NCBI GenBank assembly: GCA_024734495.1 | Contig: JALMQS010000055.1 | Location: 8,241,386-8,305,385, forward strand | From: Forficula auricularia | Lineage: Eukaryota; Arthropoda; Insecta; Dermaptera; Forficulidae | DNA length: 64,000 bases | Reading direction: 5' to 3' | Part shown: positions 24,001-37,400 of the stretch, in pieces | Numbering within the stretch: the stretch's first letter is position 1 | Layout of the letters: each line of letters begins with the position of its first letter | The notes under the pieces: model-generated | What the model saw: the letters and a program-made list of their open reading frames with translations, nothing else | What the model was told of the DNA's origin: nothing | Database searches by the model: none | Made by a program: the position numbers and the translations under genes

Positions 24001-24478
24001 TCGTACCTTATCCGAAAAGTCTACACTTCAGGTAGTTTAGGTTGTGAATTTCAATTTTTTTGAAGATTCCTAGGACTTTGAAATTTGAAAAGTTTAATTT
24101 TTCAGTCTATTTTGGATCCTCCTATCGAAAAAACTTAGTATTTATCAAACATTCTTGAATTATGTTCCTCTTCCGAAATCCTTTTTTTCAAGTCTTTCAG
24201 ATTTTAAAATATTTTTTTTTTTTGGAAACCCTTTCCCTAGGACATTTTTGCTTTGATATTTTCTAAGTATGATTTTCTTCTGGAAACCCAACACTCTATG
24301 TTATTTATGTGATCTTTTTAAATTACGTAAACATATGTGTATGCGTTTAAGTATACATAATCCGGAAATGCTTCCTTTTTTAGAATGTTTACTTTACAAA
24401 ATTTAATTTTTTTTTTTTAATTTTCAAATTGCCCTTCGAAATGAGGTCCCTCCCCATCATCCCCCCTTAGTCCGCCAC
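21013..24478. mobile_element. Large (~3.5 kb) DNA transposon remnant with TIRs
   Basis: The left end CAGTGGCGGACTAAG is mirrored at the right by cttagtccgccaca (24465-24478). The interior is AT-rich, has a nested transposon-like end at 21374 (cagtggcgtacc) and a large palindrome (22245-22880), and no intact transposase. The CAGTG start is common in hAT elements, but no clean 8-bp target duplication is seen. Confidence 0.55.
22245..22880. repeat. Large palindrome, arms ~310 bp
   Basis: Centre near 22540. The left arm aagagctggtgacacatt is mirrored by gtgtcaccagctcttgga, and both arms contain a GC-rich block (ggccagtctggccggccgc and its inverse). It lies inside the 3.5-kb TIR element. Open frames in it are mirror shadows. 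Confidence 0.9.
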
Positions 24479-24655
24479 ATCTTTTTATTTATAATAAATA
24501 AAATTCAGTCCTATTTTTGGCATGGATTTTTCTATTTTTGGATTTTTAATAGAAAAAAAATCCAGATTAAAAAAAAATAATAATAAAAAATAAAAGAATT
24601 GCATACCAATTTGGATTTGACCCAGACATTCCGACGTTTTTATAATAATTAAATA

Positions 24656-25002
24656 ATACTGGGTGTTTCAAAAAAGATGGACCCGATTTCAAATCGCTAT
24701 ATACGCGCCTTAAATGAAACTTTTATCCCTTGAAAGGGTGGATCAGAGTTTCAAATGACTACTCCCAATGTATTTATTAGCAAGCTCTATAGTCTCTATT
24801 CATTCCCAAGATGGCGACCCCGCTATAGTCTCGATAATGTCCGTGCAGAAAGCAAGTGGAGAGCATACAATGCGTTTTTGAATGGTTATTTAAACTTCAT
24901 TACCCTCTAAATCTCTGGTAATTTTTGTGTATTGGTAACATATTGCTAGCGTGAAATATAGAAATTTAAAATCAGGTCTTTTTCTTTTAAACACCTTGTA
25001 TA
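24656..25002. mobile_element. Short TIR element (~345 bp), GGGTGTTTCAAAA type
   Basis: The left end ACTGGGTGTTTCAAAAAAGA and right end tcttttaaacaccttgtata are imperfect inverses. It is related in end sequence to the element at 36799-37411. No ORF. Confidence 0.6.
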
Positions 25003-25965
25003 AGAAAGACTAGAATAAAATAGATACACATATAATTTTAAAAATTGAAAAAACACATAATTATAGGAAACCAACACACATAATCAGCTTAATCTATTTA
25101 TTTATTATAATTATTTATTTTTTCTTTTTTAGTTTTGAAAACAGAAATATATTAAAAATTCACTTTTATCAAAAAGTACCATATATACAAAAAGTAATTT
25201 TTGATAAAACCCCGCATTGGTGTTTACTTTTTTTTTAAGTGTTCTCTGTTATTATTTATTTTTATATTTATATAGAAATTAGAATTAATTTTTTTTAGCT
25301 TATAAATTGTTGTCATTGTGAGTATAATAAAAGGATTGTCGGTGCCTGCTGCTTGCCTGTCTGCCAGACTAGTAGTTAGCAGTAGTCATGTCGTAGGAAA
25401 ATACTATTTCAAGCAAATAGCTTTAATTATTGATTTCTATGTGACTAGGCAAATACTTTTTATCCTACAAATTAAGTGACATTATATATATATATAATTG
25501 CTATTGTTATGTATATAAAAATAAACTGATGAATAGCCATCCTCATGACTTTTCCATACTCCTGTCCTTATTCGTATATTAAAATTCTTTTTAATTAAAA
25601 CAAACAGAGTAATACACCCAAATCTTTTTTTACACGAATTTGAAGTTAAACTGTTAAAAAACTCTTTGTTTTTCTGGTTTTTATTATAAGGGGAATTAAA
25701 ACCATTGCATTAATAATTATAATTTTCAAATATTACATTCAAATATGAAATTCAAAAGAGCGAAAATTCAGCATATAATAAAAAAAAAATTTTTTTTGGC
25801 TTTCTCGGATTCAACAAGATACAATATTGAATTTCTTAATTTCTATTTTTAATTGTGAGTTTTCTATGTATTATTTATTTTAGCTTAACAGATTTCTTTT
25901 TTTTGGCTTGGTCTATATTTTTACCTATGAATAATGTTTTGTTAAGGGAGAATGGTGTGGGTTCT
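25003..25965. other. AT-rich DNA, no gene seen
   Basis: A/T runs and a short inverted pair around 25165-25205 (agtaccatatatac..). No exon or element boundaries are supported. Confidence 0.5.
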
Positions 25966-25969
25966 TGGT

Positions 25970-26190
25970 GAAACATTTTAAATAAAGTAAAGAAAATTTT
26001 GAAAAAATATTTTTTGAGAAACTTTTTTAAATTTAAAATATAAAATACTAGGCAGGTTTCACATAAATAAATGATCAGATGCTTGTTTAGCACGAATCGC
26101 ATCTGATCTTTTATTTATGTGAAACCCACCTAGCATTTTATATTTATAATTTAAAAAGTTTATCAATTTTTTTTCTTTACTTTATATGAA
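25970..26190. repeat. Foldback, arms ~100 bp
   Basis: Centre near 26085; tttcacataaataaatgatc on the left mirrors gatcttttatttatgtgaaa on the right. Non-coding. Confidence 0.85.
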
Positions 26191-26249
26191 TTATCTATGT
26201 ATTTTAAGTTTTATTTCTCAATAAAATTGCAAATTTACTTATATATTGA

Positions 26250-26470
26250 GTGGATAATGATGAGGCAGTCGAAAATTCAAAAAAAGAAGATAATTTTCCC
26301 TCCTTCTTCAGGATTTTGAAAGGTCCGTGAAGAAGGACGGAATAAGCCTCCGAAACGTTGGTTTATAAATAAAAAGATAGTTTAAATTATCTTCTTTTTT
26401 TGAACCCTCGACCGCCTCATCAATATCCACTCAATTCACTTATCAGTCCGTCTCCAAAAATTACTTCAAT
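26250..26470 (+). repeat. Member of the gaggcagtc..cagtccgtctcc foldback family
   Basis: Starts gatgaggcagtcgaaaattc, carries a degenerate hairpin motif ending cctccgaaacgttgg (about 26325-26355), and ends with ctcatcaatatccactcaat and cttatcagtccgtctccaaa. The same layout occurs at 55295-55810. Confidence 0.8.
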
Positions 26471-28950
26471 CGTACTTATATATCATTCGTATGCATATTA
26501 GAACTTAACAGTTTTCAGAATTTTTTATACTGTTTTTAAACTAAATATTATACAGTTCTTTCTTTCATCTTACACGATTTACGGCCTAACATGGAACGTA
26601 TCCCCAATTTTATTCTAGGAAACTTATATTTTTTACACGTTTTTTGCGAATTTCTGGGAAACGTATCTTCCGTTTCTAAAAAAGAGTTGTGTGTATATGC
26701 CATTAAAAATGTAAATTTTGAGTTTTATTTTTAATTCAAAAATTAATTTTGACAAAAAATATTGATATAAACTCAGCCTAGCTAAATCATGTATACCTAA
26801 TATTAAATATGGAAATGGTATATGGCCTATTATATCTGTGACATATCTCCTAAATAAAGCTGTCTCCAAGTGTACCACAGTCTACATCATCCCAAGTTAA
26901 TTTTTTATATTTAATTTTAAAATATAATACGATTTCTATCAAAAGGCTTGTTTAGAAAAAAAAGTATTTGCCTAGGATAATAAAATTTAAATAATAGTTA
27001 AAGCTATTTGTCCGAGATAATTTTTGCCTACGACATTCAGATAATAATTCCTAACGCGGTGCAGCTTTTGTGAACACAGCATCATACTTAATTTATTTAA
27101 TTTATCTTCAAATTATCACTTGTTTTTATTAATTGATATGCCGCTATTAGAAATGTCACAACTATTTTTTAATATTTTGTTTTCTTCTATTTTAAATTTT
27201 TTTTTAAAAACACATTTAATAATTATTATTTTCTAATTCTTTCAATAAGATCTGAAAGGCTTAAAATTTTTGGAAGATCGATTAGTTAAAAGGTTTCATT
27301 TAAATCTATATATATTTTTGAAAATGAGGTAACATTTCGATTGGAATCTCAAAATAAATAGGTTTCTTAAAAAAAAAATAATAATAATAATAAAATAACG
27401 ATAAATTAAAAGTGAATCTTCATTCTATTGATATTCCATTTATAAATATTTTATCATTTCGACACTAAAATTTCGAAAGCTTTGCCCCCTTCAATCTAAT
27501 GCAAGTATTTTCCATGCAATTGCCATAGTAGTTTTTCATTTACAGATTTGAATTAAATTTGTTATGTATAATAGAATTTCTATCCATTCAACTGGGATCC
27601 ATAGCAAATGTATTAGCAATATATTTCAAGGAAATTGTCAATGGGGTCTCTGTTTTTTGAATCTAAATTTATTTTTAAGAAATTACTTGCTATAAAACAT
27701 TAGTATTTCTTGAATTTATGCGGATTTTGGGATTGAATTATACTGAAGATGAAAGCATAGCTTTCGAAATGATAGTCTCAAATTAATAAAATATTTACAT
27801 TGTATTTGTATTATATAGTATACCTATCTATACTTATTTACAGAAGATTTTATGATTTATTACTTCAAAATATTGGTACCTATATAGTAAGTATACAAAT
27901 TGGAAAATAATTTAAAAAAAATGTAGTAAAAAATATTTTAGAGAAATCATTCGTTTTTCAATCGAGATTAAAAATATTATTTTAAATAAACTATTAAATC
28001 TGCGGATCTTTTTTTATTTGTATAATTAAATAAGTCAAATAAAAAAAATAATTATTTGTTTATATATCTGATTTTTAATTTAAAATTATATTTTTCACTC
28101 TGATTTTATTCCCTTTTATATAGAAAATAAAACATTGTTTTATTTTGTTTTTAAGTGAATAATTTTTGGATGCTGCAAAATTATTTATACATTTTTTTAA
28201 GATTAAAAGTTTACATGGGGTCTGATTTTATCTCACTAATTGTATTTTTTTTTTAATTCCTTTTTATCATAAAATTTTATAGAAAAAGATTTTTATTTTT
28301 ATGAATAAATTCAATATAATTCAATTCACATGCACTGTGTCTTGATTGATGTATAGGTATATATATATATATATGTTGACTTGTTTAAATGTATAAAGGT
28401 GAAATGGTGTCTGATTACAATCACTAATCTTAAAATATTAACCCAAAAGAGATAATATTTTTTAAAACTCTCTCCCACTTTCTGTTTAATAATTCTATAT
28501 TTATTCGAAATTAAAAACAGCATTTCTGTATTATCTTATGAATTTTTGTAGTTTTATAATTTTCAAACTAGAGAAACAACAAATTAATTTTTTAGTACTT
28601 TAAGAAGTGAAATAATGGTCTTGGGATAGAAAGAGATACATATGAGCGGGTAATTACGTCAAACCCGTCTTAGAACTACTCTTTAATAAAGATGATAGTG
28701 AATGTTTCATCACTGAAAAAATGGACCTAATTTTGTAGTATGACATCTTATTTTTCCTATAAACGTAAAAACGAATTTGGCTAAATAAAACTTTTAATTT
28801 TCACTTTAAAATTCACTATGTATTTATTTATTTGATTATTTATTCAATTTTTTTATTTTTGGTTTGATAGGGCATTGAAATCTTCACAATAATTTGTAAT
28901 TTTATATTTTAGAAAAAGCTTCCAAAGCTGAGGCATTAATGATATTTGAA
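26471..28950. other. AT-rich DNA with one hairpin motif, no gene seen
   Basis: The only structured item I can support is an isolated hairpin motif at 27743-27770 (CTGAAGA, T, stem GAAAG/CUUUC, GAAAT). Short frames such as 26633-26878 lack coding features. Confidence 0.5.
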
Positions 28951-28959
28951 GAATTTATG

Positions 28960-29195
28960 TTGAACTATAATTTGAAAGAATGATACATAAATATACTAAA
29001 AAGGAAATTAATTTAAAAAATTCCTTTCGGGCCTTAATTCTGAAGACGTTTAAATATTGATAGGTGCAGCGAGAATTATTCAAATCAATAGAATATTAAA
29101 ATAAATACCTCAGAACCTGCTTTATGTCTTTGAAATTTCAAAACGACTCCGGGATTGAGGCCCGAAACGTTCTGATTCTAAAAGGGAAATTTTAA
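28960..29195. repeat. Foldback with degenerate GAAAC hairpin motifs
   Basis: cctttcgggccttaattctg on the left mirrors the right-hand gattgaggcccgaaacgttc. Both arms keep a GGCCCGAAA core but have lost the CTGAnGA half. Confidence 0.65.
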
Positions 29196-29199
29196 TTAA

Positions 29200-30023
29200 G
29201 GGTACGTCCATGAAATACGTCACGCTGAGTTTAGCCATTTTCAAATTTTGTCATCGTTCTTCACATTTTGTAGACCCCATGGGAGAAGTTAAGGTGGGAG
29301 GGGGAAATCAAAACTCAATTATTACAAGGCATCGCTTATGTATTTCTCATTAAATTATTTCGTTACTTCCAAAATTTGTCAATTATTCTACTAAAGTTAG
29401 ATGATCTCTAATCGGATTACCAAAATTGAAACCGTGTGGAGGCTAATCAGCTGTCCGGCTGGCCCCCTTAGAGAAACTCCCTAACTACGACAATGCGTAT
29501 ACCCTTCAGTACAGCCCTGTCTGTATATCTTGAATAGATGTTCACAGTCCCCATCCCAAAACCCAACCTACCACCCTGACTCGAATCACGACTTATATAA
29601 CGCAGAGTCCCCTCCACCGGCAACGCAGCGGAGCCATCCGAGTCCTGACGGAGAGCCGGCTTGAGCGGGGAAGTCCTTGCATCTCCTAAGCCGGCTACCC
29701 CACCTAGGAAAACTCCCTAACTATGCCAATGGTAAGCCCCCTATCTATAATTGCGTCACGATACCTAGCCCCTTTCTTAAAATGAAAAAAATGGATGATA
29801 ATTGTTAAAATTTTAAGAAATACAAGTATATTCATAGAAATTATATTTATTTAAAAGAAAATAAGCTTTTTCATTATGGTTTTTAAAATAAATAAAATGA
29901 AATTGAAGTACCTATGTGACGTCACGTTCGCTATGACCCCTCCGTTTTTTCCTTTCTTGTCACATATAATGCTAGCCTTTAGCTTTCTCCCCTCTTGTTG
30001 CGTATGTATTTTATGGAGACCCT
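29200..30023. mobile_element. TIR element (~0.8 kb) with GC-rich internal insert
   Basis: The left end AGGGTACGTCCATGAAATAC is mirrored by gtattttatggagaccct at the right. The interior 29430-29780 is GC-rich and holds two related blocks about 230 bp apart (gaaactccctaactacgaca and aaaactccctaactatgcca), probably a nested element. No transposase remains. Confidence 0.6.
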
Positions 30024-30654
30024 AATTCTCTTACGAGTAGAGTAACAACAAAATCTCACCATTAAAAGAATAATAAATTAGTAAAAAAAAAAATATTTTT
30101 TGTTGAAATTCTTCAGTTCTGAACTTTATTGTCAGAATAAAAAGAAATTATTAATGTTGTGATAGGGGTTATAAAAATAATTTTATTCTATTCATGGATT
30201 ATTATTATTTTTTTTTAACTAGATGATTTAAATATTTTATCTACTTATAGGTACTTCGTCACTTTGGTTCTGGTTAAAGCATCATAAAAATGTTGTCGCT
30301 CTTTAAATTATTTAAAGATCTAGTATCATAATGAAATTAATAATCTCCCCTAAAATAATTTTTAATGTTTCTTTTGTCTAATTTTTACTTTTCCATTAGA
30401 AAGTATAGCAGAGTACCCCCGACCCAAAAAAAGGTTTTATGAAGTTTTTTTTTTTAACTATTTAATAAAAGTATCAATTTTAAACCTTGTTTAAGGAAGA
30501 TTAAATAATAAGCTCCTCTCGGTAAATTCCTAAAGAAATTTCAAATTCGTTTTCCAAAGCCTCCAAATTTTACCATACGAAAATTCTAGAAAGAATTAAA
30601 TAAGGAAACAACTTTTCATAATTAATAGAGATTGTGGTGTTAGTGCAAGGTGAA

Positions 30655-31008
30655 ACATCTTTAATAAAGATAAAAGTAAAAAAAAATATTTTCTGAAATA
30701 TTAATTTACTATGAGTTAGGTTTTCTAGGTCACTTGTTTAACGTTAAAAATTAAAAAAAAAAATAAAAGAAGTAAATTTTTTCAATATATATATTTCGGG
30801 TTATCAACCCATCTTCAGGAAGTACAGAAAATAACTAATTCAACTTCCTGAAGATGGGTTGATATCCCGAAATGTATATTTTGAAAAAAATTTACCTCTT
30901 ATATTTTTTTAATTTTTAACGTGAAACAAGTGATCTAGAAAACCTAACTCATAGTAGTAGAATGTATATTTCAGAAAATATTTATTTACTTTTATCTTTA
31001 ACAACTTT
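30655..31008. repeat. Foldback with a clean pair of outward hairpin motifs
   Basis: Arms of about 165 bp are centred near 30832. Hairpin motifs lie at 30793-30818 (-; stem GGGTT/AACCC) and 30848-30873 (+; stem GGG/CCC). It lies just downstream of the gprs-like stop codon. Confidence 0.9.
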
Positions 31009-31088
31009 TCAGCACTCTAGTATGAACGTTTACTAGATCATATTAATATTTCAAATAAGTGGATAAGTCTAGCAACCATCATTGCTAC

Positions 31089-31094
31089 TTTATT
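31089..31094 (-). terminator. Candidate polyadenylation signal of the gprs-like gene
   Basis: AATAAA on the - strand, about 160 bases after the stop codon at 31256-31258. Plausible, but not decisive in AT-rich DNA. Confidence 0.35.
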
Positions 31095-31255
31095 TTTTGG
31101 ATGAGCGATAAAAATTTCAGACTTAAAAAATAGATAAAATATTTGTTATCATCTTAGTTTTTGATATTTCGACCACGGAAGAGGAAAAGCGAAAAAGAGG
31201 TAAGTAAGTAAGTTTGTAAGGAAAGCTAAGCTGTATTGATGTGTTTGGTTTCCTA

Positions 31256-31438
31256 TTAGTTGGACGAATGTCTAGGCCCTTCCGAACTGATATGCTCACC
31301 ACTCGACTCGCTCGAGCTTAGGGTTGTGTTACTTCCATACGGGTCGAGCGAACTCTGCACGGACATGGACCTGCCCTGGGCGTTGCGCCTCACTCGGTTG
31401 GGGGAGAGCTTCCCGGGGTCGACACTGGTAGGGTCTGC
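31256..31438 (-). CDS. gprs: gprs-like terminal coding exon (Ser-rich tail)
   Basis: Acceptor CTTGTTGCAG. Encodes [14 protein letters not shown], a basic patch (RVRRNAQGR), and a Ser-rich end ([17 protein letters not shown]) before TAA at 31256-31258. An internal G/GTGAGC could act as a donor for a longer isoform, but I find no clear downstream exon. Confidence 0.85.
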   Translation of the reverse strand, partial: ADPTSVDPGKLSPNRVRRNAQGRSMSVQSSLDPYGSNTTLSSSESSGEHISSEGPRHSSN

Positions 31439-34400
31439 CTGCAACAAGACACTCTCTACACAACACGGCACCAAAATCCAACAGACATCTGCAAACAATA
31501 CAGCCCGGATTCCGATTCACAATCAGCGAGTTCTCCGAAATAAGGCCATACCCAAAATGCTGCTTTTCTAGCTTCGCTTGTCTTCAACAAACGCTCTTTT
31601 TAAGGACCCTTTGCTTATGACCCATTGACCGCCCTCTTCTTAGTCCGTCAATGCTTACACCACATCAAAACACGAATACCATAAATCTTGTTCACACACA
31701 AATTTCCTTTTGGATACAAAGTTTAGATTATATCGCTCATTTGCTGCGACAGTAACATAACTAAAAAACCCTGATTTTCCAGAATAATCAATTCAAACTT
31801 TTGATGTACAGTGAAACCCCTCAAATTCGAACTAATTGGGGCTGTAACCTGTTCGGATTTCAATTTGTTCAGATTAGCCGAAAGCTGGTGGTTCGGATAT
31901 CTTATTGAAGAAAATTGTTCTCTTTTTATCCTTGAGAAGCTGAAGAAAGCTACAATAAAAGGCGTTATTTACTGGATTGCAGAATCGTGGCAAAATACAA
32001 GTGTGAACTTACTGCGGAGATCTTGGTAGAAGATTTGGCCAATCTTAAATTTGTAAAAAAAAAAACTCGTTCGGATTTTCCGGGATTTCGAATTTGAGAA
32101 GTTTCACTGTACTTACCTATACATTCATTAAAAAATAACTCATCAGAATTTTTTATTCAACGAATACAGTATAAAACAAAAGTCATTTTCGAATAAGCGT
32201 ATCAAGTTATTACACGTCAAAAATTTGAAATAAACTCCTTGGAAAATCACCGTTTTTAAGTTATGTCAATGTTGTAGTAAGTGAGGGGTATATTTAATGT
32301 CAATTAGATAAAGATAGCCCAAGATTTTGACTCACTTTTACAGATTTATTAATTCATATTCATAGTATTTTATTAATATAATATTGATATCTTCAAATTA
32401 TACAAACCATCAATATATATTTTTTCATTTGTAACTTTTTGTTTGTCATATTTAATCACAACATTCTTTACTATCATATTTTTAAATAAAATTTATATTT
32501 TTGAATTAGATATTGCTATTTAATTAGTAAAACCTGTTAATTTTAAAGCCTGAATTAGACTTATCATGCAAGTTAACATTCAAGTCGACTTGAACCCAAA
32601 AAGGAAAACAATTCAAGTCTATTATTTGTGAGCTCTGAGTAAAATTTTGCATAGTGTAATTCAAGCTTAAAATTGCAAGTTTTCTATTCATTAACACATA
32701 AAAGAAAAAGAAAATTTCAAAAGATAAAAAATAAATAAAATGGAAAATTATAGAAATATTTAGGTGATTTATGGATATAGTATTTTAATTTTAGTTTAAA
32801 AAATATATTTATTATAATAAAAATCAAAGGCTAATCAAGTTTTTGTTTATCATTTTTAGAGTAATAAAGTTTTATTTTATTTATAATATATATATAGGTA
32901 CTTTTTTAAATATTTATTATATAACATACTAATATATAAGATTACATATTGATTTTATTGAACACATATTTTACTTTTCGGAGGGAGTGTGGTTTCAGGT
33001 TTGTGATTGGTTCTCACGAAATAATTTTACAGTAATTGGATGGAGATAGAGTGACAGAGTTTTATGGCGAATTGGGCTCACTGGTACACGGGACCTTAAA
33101 ATCAAATAAACAAGACACGAGGGTTACTTTTAATGTTGGAGAATACCGGGGTGAGGTTTTTTGAAATTCGCAGGGTTTTATTCAAATAAACCACCTAAGG
33201 CAGCTTTTCCCAAGAAAAAATGAATTCATGCAAAATGTGGTTTAAATTCGGAAAAACCCCACAAATCTCAGAGGAATGTTGGGTATGCAAATGCTACGTG
33301 GTTGGAAGGAATGGATAAATAATAAAATCTCTAAATTTTTACATTTATACATGCAAAATCTAATCTAATAAATAAAAAAATAATTGTATTAGTAAAAACA
33401 CTTTAATCCTTTCTTGTTAAAATTAAGTAGTTTTTTAAATTATTTTTAAACAGTATTAATATTTGTTTTTATGTACCTATTTACACTTAGAATAAGATAA
33501 TTTAAAAATTTTAATATATACATTTGTTATAATGGTTTAATTAAATACTTATTTACTTTAGAATTATATATATATATATACCTATATATAAATTTAGTTT
33601 CATATTTATTTTGATATTAAATAATCAATACTAGATAATTCTACTATAAACTTCATCGGGCTCGAAGAAAATTTTGGATTAATATTTTTTTTTTTTTAAT
33701 TTTAACATTTGAATCGAACCTATGTGTATTTATTATAGCTTGTACCAGTCCCAGTCCCATTCAGTAAAAGATCATTTAATACAATTTTTATTATTAAGTA
33801 AAAAATATAAATAATTAATGTAAAGATTTAAGCATCTTTTTGTAGTATCTTTTTTTTAAAAAAAGATTGAATTTTTCAAAAATACAACCATAATTATATT
33901 AAAAATAATTTTCTTTTTTTGGGTCGAATCTAAGATTTTAGTAGAAAAGTGACGAAGCCCTTGATATGCACTGTGAAAATAGTTTCTACTAAAATCTTAG
34001 ACTTGACACCAATAAAGTAAATTCTTTTTAATATTTATAAATGTGGCTAAATTACCGGCACTGTATTTTTGAAAAATTCCATCTTTTTTCAAAAAAAGTT
34101 ACTCCAAAAAGATGCTTAATTCTTTACATTAATTATTTAAATTAAGGGTCCCATACTGAATATTTTTTTCTGTTTGGCCTGATTTTTTGCTTTTATATAT
34201 TGCATATCGGATAGAGATTTGTCTTAAGGGTTTGGTTGACTGTCCGGCAAGCAAGTTAGCGCTAGGGTTCAATTCCTGAGGGGTCGAAGCCCTCTGATAT
34301 GGAATGTAAAAATAGTTTCTACTAAAATCTTAGATTCGACAAAAGTAAATTCTTAAAAAAAATATTCTAATAACTTTTGAGAAGTCATTTGAAAATAGTA

Positions 34401-37400
34401 AATGTTTCCGACATAAATGTAACCCCCGTATAGCACGAGATTCCTATCATACTGTTTCCTTCTAACATGGTTTGAAAATTGAGGGAATTATTCTTACAAA
34501 ACGGGATTTGATTAAAATTTTTAAGTAAAATCACAATATTCTTAGAAAGAACTTCACAAATTCTCAACTCCAAACAATCCAATTTATAAAGATCTTTCAG
34601 GTAAATGCAGACAAACAAAAATAGCAGTATTTTTTGGTAAAATAGAGGCTAAAAAAGCTCAGAAAATGAGGATATTTTTTTTTCAGAGAGAAAAACGGTC
34701 TGATTTAATTTTGTTAAGAAGGAATAAAGATGAAAACATTATGATAAATTAATATGAAATAATTTTTTTCAATTATTTATTGAATGATTTACTACACATT
34801 TTTCTTGAAAATATAAATGAAAAATAGTATGGTTTTTGTACTAGTTCTACGTTTCGCCTAACAAGCCATTTTTCAGAACCTAACTACCGTGTTATCTGGA
34901 GGTTATTTGTATTATTTTATTGATATTTTCAGTCATTTTCAGAATGAATATTATTATTATTTATTTTAATTAGAAATATTAATTAGTTGGTGCAAAAGGT
35001 GCGACCACATCAGGGCTCAATTTTTTAAATATAAAATTTAGTAAAAAAAAATTATTTTCCGATCTAAAAATATCTCAATCTAATTTTCTGTTATAGGAGT
35101 TACTTTTGTTTTTTAATATCTGATTTTATTGATAAATATTAAGGAATTTTTTTGGCCACCGTTTGATAATATGACTGAAAATATCTTGATTTTTATTTTT
35201 ATAACTTTATTTCTATTTCAGGTCTAAATTGAAAATTAATCTCCAGTTTTATAAACTCTATCTGTCCAAAATAAATCATTTATTACTGTCGATTTTTGAA
35301 TTAAAAAAATATATACTTATGATAAGTATACAAGTAAAACAATTATTATCGAATTTATTGAATATATTATACTCTATTTATATTTTAATATATATTTGAG
35401 CATATATTGAGCGTTAATGTAATCTGAATAAAATTTTATAAAATTATTTTCTAAAAAAAAATATACTTATAGGTATATACTTTATACTAGTAGTTTTGAT
35501 ATAATCCAAACATCTAAGTCATCTAAGAGAATTCCGAATCTTACAATCTTCAAAACTTCAAATTGTCGTTCTAGAAATGTTTTCTTGACTATTTCTAAAA
35601 AATTTTATTATTTTCTTTTCATTTGCAAAAATAATTTTCGACTTATATTTAAATGCAATCTCTCGTCATTCCCATAATCTAAAGGTAATTAAAATTTTCG
35701 GTACTTTACATAGTTTTTAGGAATACTTATAGTTTCCGTTTGTTATCACAATTTTCTAACCCGACAACTGGGGTGAATTTTAAGAGCTGAATGTTTTTAT
35801 TATTCATCACGTCATATGGGTGGAGAGAATGTAAAAATATTTTAAGACGCCGCCCTGTTCTGGTGAAAAGTCTACCATAGAACATTTTTTTAATAATAAT
35901 GATAAGTATGTGTTTTTTTTTGAAGTAGAAAAAGATGGTCAGAATGGATTTTATTTTTTGTAATTTCGACAATCGTAGTGTTGTTGTAATGAAAAAAATA
36001 TAGTGCCTGGATAAGGTCCTAAAAATAAAAAATAAAGTAAACTAGAATCACATACATTTTTACTTTCCAATGATACTAAGGGTAAACGCGTAAACCTATA
36101 AAGCGAAATAAAAAAAATAAAAAAATATTAAACATTAATTTTTACTATTAAAATTGTTATAGGACTATATTTTTTATGATAATTTATATTTTATTGCCAA
36201 CGTTTCGTCAACCTTGTTGACTTCTTCAGGGCTCTAAAAAGTGTAAAATGAGTTTTTTTTGTGTATTAATTTGTTTTTTTGTATGTATTTAAGTGGTTTT
36301 AGAGATCAATTTTGATTTTGATTTGAAAATGTTATAATCTGTATTGATTGAGGCCTTATCACTTTTTAGAGCCCTGAAGACGTCAACAAAGTTGGTGAAA
36401 CGTTGGCAATAAATATAAATTATCTGCATAAAAGATATAGTCCTTATTTCCCTATAACAAATTTAATAATTTAATCGATGGACATAAATAATCAAAATAA
36501 TTAATTTTTACAGTTAACAAATATTATCAACGTTTTTTTTACTAACATACCCCCATAAAAAAATGCCACGGCCGGGAACCATGGGTGCACCTGGACCCTC
36601 CCCCTTGCGGTGGCTATGATACGACCTTTGCCACTTTGAGTGCTGAGACTATTTTGAGCACTGAGGAAGAATGAAAGATCCTCCAAAACGTCGGTTTCGA
36701 AACAATATTATAAGGGAAAAATAATTCCAATAAATATTATTTGTTGGAAGTTGTCTCTTGTTTATTTCCGAACTGCCTTCATCCAATCCTGAGATATTAT
36801 ACAGGGTATTTCAGGAGGAACAATAAATATTTTAGGAGGTGGTAGTATAGACGAATTCCAATAAAAAATGACATTTAACATGTGTTCAATTTTTATTGTG
36901 TATAGAGTTAAAGCTTTATACGTTCAGATGCAATATGACTGCTGGGCACTGTACCAGTGTCACGCAGTGTATTGAACACACGAGTAAACACTCTTGAATC
37001 TGGTAGTCTGCGGTTAGGAAATCGTATGACGTATTCTCTACAAGCAGCAGCAGCCTTTCCATTACAAAACCCATACACAAATACCATGTCGGCATACCCA
37101 GCATGTGTAAATACGTGCGGCATGTTTACACGCTACAGTACAGTAGACTTAGCCAACAAATCACAATGAAAACTTCAATGTAAACTAAAGCACAACTTCA
37201 CAACTTGAACATCAATACTCTACTGCTGACATTCGATAAATACGCCCATAGCAACCGGTGTACCAAGACACGAAACGAAAATGCATTGAACTCAGATGTA
37301 TCTCTGAACTCAATAAAAATTGGACAGTTGTTATATGAGCTTTTTTATTGTAATTCGTCTATACTACCACCTCCCAAAATATTTATTATTCCTCCTAAAA

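Noticed and set aside
31260..31571. 103-codon + strand frame
   Set aside because: Antisense shadow of the last gprs-like exon.
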